Assembly (NCBI GenBank): GCA_017798145.1
Contig: CP059069.1
Location: 2,837,226 to 2,901,225, forward strand
Direction: 5' to 3'
Length of the DNA stretch: 64,000 nucleotides
DNA from: Akkermansiaceae bacterium
GTDB taxonomy: Bacteria; Verrucomicrobiota; Verrucomicrobiia; Verrucomicrobiales; Akkermansiaceae
Part shown: positions 58,596 through 64,000 of the stretch, one piece after another
How positions within the stretch are numbered: position 1 is the first letter of the stretch
Layout: every line of letters begins with the position of its first letter
Translations under genes and position numbers: made by a program
The notes under the pieces: generated by a model
Seen by the model: the letters and a program-made list of their open reading frames with translations, nothing else
Database searches by the model: none
Told to the model about the DNA's origin: nothing

Positions 58596-59807
58596 ATGTT
58601 CCTGGTTTCCATCGAAGCGTTGCAAAACAACGCGCGCATCCTGCGGGAAACGGCCGATGCGGCGGGCTGCAGGGTCGTGCTGGCACAGAAAGGTTTCTCC
58701 TGCTGGAAGGCCTATCCCTACATCAGCGGGGATCTCGACGGTTGCTGCGCCTCCGGCCTCTGGGAGGCGACGCTGGCCCGCGACCATTTCGGGAAACACA
58801 TTGTCACCTATTCGCCCGCCTACGACGAGGCGGACATCGCTGGACTGCTGGAATTCACCCATCATCTCGATTTCAACTCGCTCTCCCAGTGGTTCCGCTT
58901 CCGCGAAACGATTTTCGCCCACCCCCGCTTCATCGCCGGGGAAGTGCAGTGCGGCCTGCGGATCAACCCGGAGCACTCCACCGGCCAGACGCCGATCTAC
59001 GACCCCTGCGTGCCCGGCTCCCGCCTAGGGATCACGGCAGATCAGCTCGAGGGCGCAGACCTAACAGGTATTTCCGGCCTGCATTTCCATACCCTCTGCG
59101 AGCAGGACTCCCCGGATCTCGAAAGCACACTCAAGGCCGTCGATGAAAAATTCGGCCACCTCCTGGGCAGCCCGCAGCTCACCTACCTGAACATGGGCGG
59201 CGGCCATTGGATTACGAAACCATTCTACGACCGCGATCTCCTCATCCGTCTCGTGAAGGAAACGCAGCAGAAATACGACGTCGAGGTCTGGCTCGAGCCC
59301 GGTGAGGCCGCCGCAATCCATTCCGGCGTGCTGCGGGCCACCGTGATGGATGTCTTCGAATCCGCCGGCCACAGGCTCGCAATCCTCGATGTCTCCGCCA
59401 CAGCCCACATGCCGGATGTCATCGAAATGCCCTACCGGCCGGATGTTTTTCTCGTCGATCCGGCGGTTGCCGAGCCATGCCCTCCGCCAGCAGTCCTTCT
59501 GGACGGTGAAAACTATCATCTCGCAGGCAACCCGGATGAACCGCATTTCACCGATACCCCACATCATGTCTTCCGCCTCGGCGGGCCGACATGCCTTGCG
59601 GGCGATGTGATCGGCGATTACTCCTTTCCCCGCGCGCTAGTAGCGGGCGACATCCTCGTCTTCGACGACATGGCGCACTACACGATGGTCAAGACCACCA
59701 CCTTCAACGGCGTGAAACACCCGCCCATCGCCCTGCTCCACCCTGACGGCCGAATCGAGACAATCCGCGAATTCACCTATGCGGATTTCCGCGACAGGCT
59801 CTCGTGA
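58596..59807 (+). CDS. nspC: Carboxynorspermidine/carboxyspermidine decarboxylase
   Basis: 403 residues. PLP enzyme of the fold III alanine-racemase-like group, making norspermidine or spermidine by the carboxy-route. PLP Lys32 lies in VLAQKGFSCWKAYP. Further landmarks are GLRINPEHST, GSRLGIT, GLHFHTLCEQD and YLNMGGGHWITK, the Gly-rich phosphate loop WLEPGEAA, and the late GPTCLAGDVIGDY with catalytic Cys and Asp. The partner carboxynorspermidine dehydrogenase gene is not in the window. The next gene starts within its stop (GTGA). Confidence 0.94.
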   Translation: MFLVSIEALQNNARILRETADAAGCRVVLAQKGFSCWKAYPYISGDLDGCCASGLWEATLARDHFGKHIVTYSPAYDEADIAGLLEFTHHLDFNSLSQWFRFRETIFAHPRFIAGEVQCGLRINPEHSTGQTPIYDPCVPGSRLGITADQLEGADLTGISGLHFHTLCEQDSPDLESTLKAVDEKFGHLLGSPQLTYLNMGGGHWITKPFYDRDLLIRLVKETQQKYDVEVWLEPGEAAAIHSGVLRATVMDVFESAGHRLAILDVSATAHMPDVIEMPYRPDVFLVDPAVAEPCPPPAVLLDGENYHLAGNPDEPHFTDTPHHVFRLGGPTCLAGDVIGDYSFPRALVAGDILVFDDMAHYTMVKTTTFNGVKHPPIALLHPDGRIETIREFTYADFRDRLS

Positions 59808-61084
59808 CATTTCCAAAATCCACCCCACCGTCATCCATGCTCAGGGTCACACTCCTCGCCGCCTTCCTCGCCGCGCCGGTCCAGGCGCAGATTTATGCCG
59901 ATTTCACCGTCAGCAGCGGCGGCAATCCGCTCGGCACGTTCCGCGTCCTGCTGGAGCACGCGAAAGCCCCGCGAACCTGCGCGAACTTCATTGGCCTCGC
60001 ATCCGGCAGAAGGCCATGGGTGGATGTGAGAACCGGTGCCGTCCGCACCAACAGGCCCTACTACGACGGCCTGACCTTTCACCGCCTCATCCACAGCTTC
60101 GTCATCCAGGGCGGCTCCCCCAACGGCCAGGGCACGGACGGGCCGGGTTACTCCATCCTCGACGAATACCATCCCGACCTCAGGCACTCCTCCCAATACG
60201 TCCTCTCCATGGCCAAGGCCGGCTCACCGAACACCGGCGGCTCCCAGTTTTTCATCACGCTGCGCGCTACCCCGGAGCTCGACAACAAGCACTCGGTCTT
60301 CGGAACCGTCATTTCCGGCACGGAAATCATCGACGGATTCAAGAATCCCGCGAATTTCCCGGTAGGGGCCGGCGACAAGCCAAGCACCCCCATCACCATG
60401 GATTCGGTCGTCATCAGCGGCCCGGGCTACGCGGGCTTCGACATCAGCGCGCCCGGGCTGCGGCTTCCGCATCTCGCCGAGAACAGGATCGCCATCACCC
60501 GCGATGCGGCGCTGCAGACGATGACCGCCGTATTCGACCGCAAGCCGCAGACCGAGTACCGTGCATTCGGATCGCCGGATCTGGTCGCATGGGCGGACCA
60601 CGGGATCGTCCTGAGCATGGATGGGGAAAATGCCTTCCAGCTCACCGTGGATTCCCGTCCGGAGCCAAGCTATTTCCTGAGGGTGCCCGCCGTGAACTAC
60701 GGCGATGTCCCAAACGCCCCCGCGGATCTGGGTGATGGCGGGAAAACCGTTCGCATCCGCTTCGGCGGCGGCGATTTCCTGGACATCTCCCCCAATGGCA
60801 GCGGCGGCGGAACATGGGCTGACAACGCAGGCGGAACAGGGACCATCTCGCAGACATCATGGACCGACAGCGCACCGGACACCGGCGTTTTCTCGGTCAG
60901 CAACTCCAGCGCCTTTTTCATCCCGCTCGGGGATTTCAGGACAACGCTCCTCAACTACCCCGGGCCGGGAGAAAACATCAACCTGGCAACCTGGCTCTCC
61001 TTCCACACCCCTACATCCGGCTGGACTGAGGAAATCGGCAACGGTCCGGTGAACCGTTTCGCCTTCGAGATCCTTGCGCAGTGA
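59804..61084 (+). CDS. Exported cyclophilin-type peptidyl-prolyl isomerase with C-terminal extension
   Basis: The GTG start overlaps the nspC stop; an ATG at 59837 gives a cleaner signal peptide (MLRVTLLAAFLAAPVQA) and may be the real start. Residues ~30-205 are a cyclophilin domain: FHRLIHSFVIQGGSPNGQGT, LSMAKAGSPNTGGSQFFITL and HSVFGTVISGTEIIDGF. The extra ~210 C-terminal residues are beta-rich with no recognised domain, beginning near LRLPHLAENRIAI and running to NRFAFEILAQ. Probably a periplasmic or surface foldase; the extension may bind a target. Confidence 0.88.
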   Translation: MTFPKSTPPSSMLRVTLLAAFLAAPVQAQIYADFTVSSGGNPLGTFRVLLEHAKAPRTCANFIGLASGRRPWVDVRTGAVRTNRPYYDGLTFHRLIHSFVIQGGSPNGQGTDGPGYSILDEYHPDLRHSSQYVLSMAKAGSPNTGGSQFFITLRATPELDNKHSVFGTVISGTEIIDGFKNPANFPVGAGDKPSTPITMDSVVISGPGYAGFDISAPGLRLPHLAENRIAITRDAALQTMTAVFDRKPQTEYRAFGSPDLVAWADHGIVLSMDGENAFQLTVDSRPEPSYFLRVPAVNYGDVPNAPADLGDGGKTVRIRFGGGDFLDISPNGSGGGTWADNAGGTGTISQTSWTDSAPDTGVFSVSNSSAFFIPLGDFRTTLLNYPGPGENINLATWLSFHTPTSGWTEEIGNGPVNRFAFEILAQ

Positions 61085-61169
61085 GATGCCCGCCGCAGCC
61101 GGGATATATTAGTCGTTGCATGGCCGCGCCCGCGCACCTAGATTGCCCTTGGAACAACCAATTCAAATT

Positions 61170-61409
61170 ATGGGACCTATCGGAATGCCAGAACTGATCA
61201 TGATCTTTGTCGTGGTCCTGCTCCTGTTCGGGGCGAAGAAACTCCCGGAGCTGGCGCGGGGAGTCGGCAAGAGCATGGGCGAGTTCAAGAAAGCGCGAGA
61301 GGAATTCGAGCGTGAGATCACGCGTTCCGAGGACGAGGTCAGGCGCGAGGACAAGCCCAAGGACACCCGGGTGAAGCCCGCCGCCGACAAAGAGACCCAC
61401 GACGCCTGA
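61170..61409 (+). CDS. tatA: Sec-independent protein translocase subunit TatA/E
   Basis: 79 residues from the ATG at 61170. One N-terminal membrane helix after MGPIGMPELIMIF, the conserved hinge FGAKKLPELARGVGKSMGEF, then an amphipathic helix and a charged tail. Forms the pore-like component of the twin-arginine pathway. tatC is not adjacent. The FGAKKLPEL and GEFKK signatures favour TatA over TatB. Confidence 0.93.
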   Translation: MGPIGMPELIMIFVVVLLLFGAKKLPELARGVGKSMGEFKKAREEFEREITRSEDEVRREDKPKDTRVKPAADKETHDA

Positions 61410-61458
61410 ACCCTGCGGCCGGATGCCGGAACCGGGGGCTGGGTGATTTCCCGATGGC

Positions 61459-62430
61459 ATGAAAAAGGCCAAAAGCTTCGCGCCTTTCATCACGCTGGTG
61501 CTGTCGGCCGCCCTTGTGGCCGCATCGGCGCACTGGATCCGCAAGGCGGAAACCCCTCCCTGGGGTGATGCCAAGGCCGAGTCTAGCGCTGCGGCAGACC
61601 AACCGGCAAGGATAAGCCAAGCCCCGCCCGAGGGCGATTTCCAGCCCTTCACCTTCGTAAGCTACAATGTGAAAAACTGGCTCGCCTCCACCCAGACGCC
61701 GGAGAAATCGCCGGAGGCCAAGGAGGCGGTGATAAGCCTGCTTGCAAGCGACTCCCCCGATGTGGTCGGCCTCTGCGAGATCGGCGGCATGGAGGATCTG
61801 AAGGAGATCCAATCCATGCTTGCGGCGGAGGGCGTGGATCTGCCCCATATCCACCATACCGGCGGGGTCGATCCCGTCCGCCATCTCGCCTTGCTGTCCC
61901 GCCTTCCCATCGTCGCCACGGCGAAACCGGATCCCCGCATCCCCGGCACCGGTCGCTCCATGCAACGCGGCATCCTCGATGCCACCGTCCGGATCGCTGG
62001 CCGGGACATCCGTTTCATCGGCCTTCACCTGAAGTCCAAGCGCAGCGTCCAGGAATTCGACGAGGCGCTGCTGCGCGTCCAGGAAGCGGGCCATGCCAGG
62101 AGGCACATCGATTCCATCCTCGCGGAAAACCCGGATGCGATGCTCGTCGCCTACGGGGATTTCAACGACACCACGCGCAGCCTTTCGACGCGGACGATCT
62201 GCGGCGGATATCGCACTCCCGGCTATCTCAGCCCCGTGCACGTGAAGGACAGCCGGGGCGAGACCTGGACGCACCGCTACGCGGTGGAGGACAGCTACAC
62301 GAGGATCGACTACGTGACGGTGTCCGCCGCACTCAGGCGGCATGTGAAATCCGCCACCTCCCGCATCATCGACGATGGCCCGTGGGAGGCCGCCTCCGAC
62401 CACCGTCCGGTTCTTGTCCGCTTCGAGTGA
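61459..62430 (+). CDS. Exported endonuclease/exonuclease/phosphatase (EEP) family protein
   Basis: 323 residues with an N-terminal signal or anchor helix (FAPFITLVLSAALVAASAHW), a linker, and the EEP fold. It has FVSYNVKNWL (Asn metal contact), VVGLCEIGG (catalytic Glu), FIGLHLKSKR (His), AYGDFNDTTR (Asp/Asn pair) and SDHRPVL (the final Asp-His). Probably a periplasmic or secreted phosphodiesterase, such as a nuclease or lipid phosphoesterase; the substrate is unassigned. It converges with the PBP2 gene with a 1-nt gap. Confidence 0.88.
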   Translation: MKKAKSFAPFITLVLSAALVAASAHWIRKAETPPWGDAKAESSAAADQPARISQAPPEGDFQPFTFVSYNVKNWLASTQTPEKSPEAKEAVISLLASDSPDVVGLCEIGGMEDLKEIQSMLAAEGVDLPHIHHTGGVDPVRHLALLSRLPIVATAKPDPRIPGTGRSMQRGILDATVRIAGRDIRFIGLHLKSKRSVQEFDEALLRVQEAGHARRHIDSILAENPDAMLVAYGDFNDTTRSLSTRTICGGYRTPGYLSPVHVKDSRGETWTHRYAVEDSYTRIDYVTVSAALRRHVKSATSRIIDDGPWEAASDHRPVLVRFE

Positions 62431-62431
62431 T

Positions 62432-64000
62432 TCAATCGCCGATGAAGCCCTCGCTGACCTCCTCGTCCTCGTCGATCGGGATGGCCCGGAGGATTTCATC
62501 CGGCTCCCCAAGGATTTCCTCCTCCTCCTCGATGGGGATGGCCTTGAGGACTTCATCGCCCCCGTCTCCCGCTGCCTCATCGCCCTCCGGCACCACGATG
62601 ACGGCTTTCATCGGCGGGGCGATGATCTCTTTGATGTCATCCTCAAGCGGCTCGAAGAAGCTCCTCACCATCGGCGCGGCCATGCGCCCGCCGGAAACGG
62701 TTTGACCCGGCTTGCCCTCATAGAGGACAGCGAAGGCGTAGCGCGGATTGTCATGCGGCAGGAAGCCGGCGAACCACGCGAGCCGCTGGTTGAGCCGCGG
62801 CGGCCCCCACTGGGCGGTGCCGGTCTTCCCCGCGAGGGTCGTGTAGGTGAGGTTTCCGCTTCTGCCGGTGCCATAGCCTTTGCCCACCACATCCCTCATC
62901 CCGTCGCGGACGATCGCCACGGCCATCTCGTCCACGCCGAGCCAGTTCCTGCGCTCCGGGGTCATCGCCTTGGTCACGCGCCCGCGGGAATCCTGTATTT
63001 GGCTGACGAGGGAAAGCTTTGGCAGCGCCCCGCCGTTGCCTATCCCCGCCATCATCTGCGCCACCTGCAGGGGCGAGGCGAGCAGGCTGCCCTGGCCGAT
63101 GGACATGTTCGCGGTGTCTCCGTCGAGAATGCGGCGGCCTTCGTTCTTGAGCATCCAGTCATTGGTCGGCACCAGCCCCGGGGTCTCGCCGATGAGCGGC
63201 AGGCCGCTCCTGTCCCCCATGCCAAGCCGCCGCGCCAGCCCGAGGAAAACCCCCGGCCCGGTGTCGATGCCGACCTGGTAGAACCAGGTGTTGCACGACC
63301 GCGCGATCGCCCGCTTCACATCGATGGGCCCTTCCGGGGTTTTCGACCAGTTGCGGAAGGTGTGGTTGCCGATGCGGATCGAGGCGGGGGAATTGACCGT
63401 GGAAAACTCCGTGACCGTTCCGGCGTTGAGCGCCGCGAGGGCGACGACGGGCTTGAAGGCGGATGCGGGAGGATAGGCGGATTGGAAGGCACGCCCGAAG
63501 AGCGGATTGCCCGGCGCCTCTTGCAGCGCGGTGTATGCCTCGGTGCTGATGCCGGGAATGAAGGCGTTTAGGTCAAAGGTGGGCCGCGAGGCCATCACCA
63601 GCACCTCGCCGGTGACGGCGTCGATCACCACGAAGGCTCCGCGCTCGCAGCCCTTGGCGAGGACTTTTTCGGCCAGTTTCTGCCACTTGAGGTTGAGCGT
63701 CGTGACTATGGTGCCGCCAGGTACGGGGCGTTTCGACTGTTCCTCGAGGAGCTTGTTTCCGTTCTCATCGAAGAGCAGGCGCTTGGTGCCGGGCTGGCCG
63801 GAAAGCTCGCGGTCGAAGATTTTCTCAAGCCCGGCGCGCCCCTCGCTTTCCTCCCAGAGCGGCTCATTGTAATTGATCGGGCCGGTGGGAAGCTTGCCGA
63901 CCATGCCGGTGTAGCCGAGGATGTGGGCGGCGAGGCCTTTCTCCGGGTAGATCCTGCGGTAAACAGGATGCAGCACCAGACCGGAAACGAGCCGGGATTC
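62432..64000 (-). CDS. mrdA: Penicillin-binding protein 2 (partial; 5' end beyond window)
   Basis: The last 522 residues are visible and remain open to the right edge. Class B transpeptidase of elongation-phase peptidoglycan synthesis. It shows HILGYTG of the N-terminal dimerisation region, and active-site Ser in PPASAFKP (SxxK; PGSTFK-like). SCN supplies the SxN motif and GKTGTAQ the KTG motif. After the fold comes an unusual acidic tail of ~50 residues with a repeat (LKAIPIEEEEEILGEPDE, then LRAIPIDEDEEV). PBP2 is favoured over PBP3/FtsI by YAFAVLYEGKPGQTVSGG, but the missing N-terminus limits certainty. Confidence 0.9.
   Translation of the reverse strand, partial: ESRLVSGLVLHPVYRRIYPEKGLAAHILGYTGMVGKLPTGPINYNEPLWEESEGRAGLEKIFDRELSGQPGTKRLLFDENGNKLLEEQSKRPVPGGTIVTTLNLKWQKLAEKVLAKGCERGAFVVIDAVTGEVLVMASRPTFDLNAFIPGISTEAYTALQEAPGNPLFGRAFQSAYPPASAFKPVVALAALNAGTVTEFSTVNSPASIRIGNHTFRNWSKTPEGPIDVKRAIARSCNTWFYQVGIDTGPGVFLGLARRLGMGDRSGLPLIGETPGLVPTNDWMLKNEGRRILDGDTANMSIGQGSLLASPLQVAQMMAGIGNGGALPKLSLVSQIQDSRGRVTKAMTPERRNWLGVDEMAVAIVRDGMRDVVGKGYGTGRSGNLTYTTLAGKTGTAQWGPPRLNQRLAWFAGFLPHDNPRYAFAVLYEGKPGQTVSGGRMAAPMVRSFFEPLEDDIKEIIAPPMKAVIVVPEGDEAAGDGGDEVLKAIPIEEEEEILGEPDEILRAIPIDEDEEVSEGFIGD

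Overview
The window reads as a chromosomal segment of a Verrucomicrobiota bacterium, most likely order Verrucomicrobiales. This rests on three secreted formylglycine-type sulfatases, three VPEP-terminated (PEP-CTERM) secreted proteins, a planctomycete/verrucomicrobial DUF1592-type haem protein, GntR-headed regulators with LacI-like sensor domains, and LPS genes (lptB, an LptC/LptA-like protein, kdsA) that imply a Gram-negative envelope. The DNA is G+C-rich by eye except for an A+T-richer patch around 32.4-34.4 kb. No similarity search was run; family calls come from motifs and remembered family features.

Layout. 0-3.4 kb: a two-gene sulfatase operon and a frameshifted AbrB/MazE-like antitoxin. 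3.4-12.1 kb: housekeeping genes (lpd, rlmN, Nudix), a PEP-CTERM protein, a DUF1592 protein, and sucCD. 12.1-19.8 kb: an ABC-2 exporter locus whose permease and ATPase genes are separated by two tandem copies of a [PEP-CTERM gene <- -> GntR/LacI-like regulator] module; palindromic repeats lie on both sides. 19.8-29.7 kb: def, an Ala/Pro-rich protein, a triple-FKBP secreted isomerase, recQ, a DUF3500/hydrolase/rhomboid operon, and LPS transport genes. 29.7-32.4 kb: an antitoxin remnant and a complete-length IS66-family element with a frameshifted transposase. 32.5-38.1 kb: a three-gene, start/stop-overlapping cassette encoding a small secreted protein, a 1329-residue secreted protein (thrombospondin type-3-like repeats, LamG-like region, C-terminal metzincin-type zinc motif) and a membrane-anchored partner. 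This cassette is the best candidate here for an undescribed system.

38.4-48.5 kb: bcp, recR, a BASS transporter, a type II NADH dehydrogenase-like enzyme, a third sulfatase behind 10-bp repeats, then sbtA-sbtB, a small winged-helix regulator and an exported beta-carbonic anhydrase (an inorganic-carbon cluster), a divergent PanB-like protein and tRNA-Met. 48.5-64 kb: hpt, a DMT transporter, glnS, a truncated PIN toxin, an M20 dipeptidase, envelope proteins of unknown role, a LuxE-like acyl-protein synthetase next to kdsA, a ROK kinase, nspC, a secreted cyclophilin, tatA, a secreted EEP-family protein, and the 3' part of a PBP2 gene that leaves the window.

Many neighbours overlap by 4 nt (ATGA, GTGA or TTGA), so translational coupling is common. 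Recognisable Shine-Dalgarno sequences are rare, and several starts were chosen from signal peptides or family N-termini; these are flagged.
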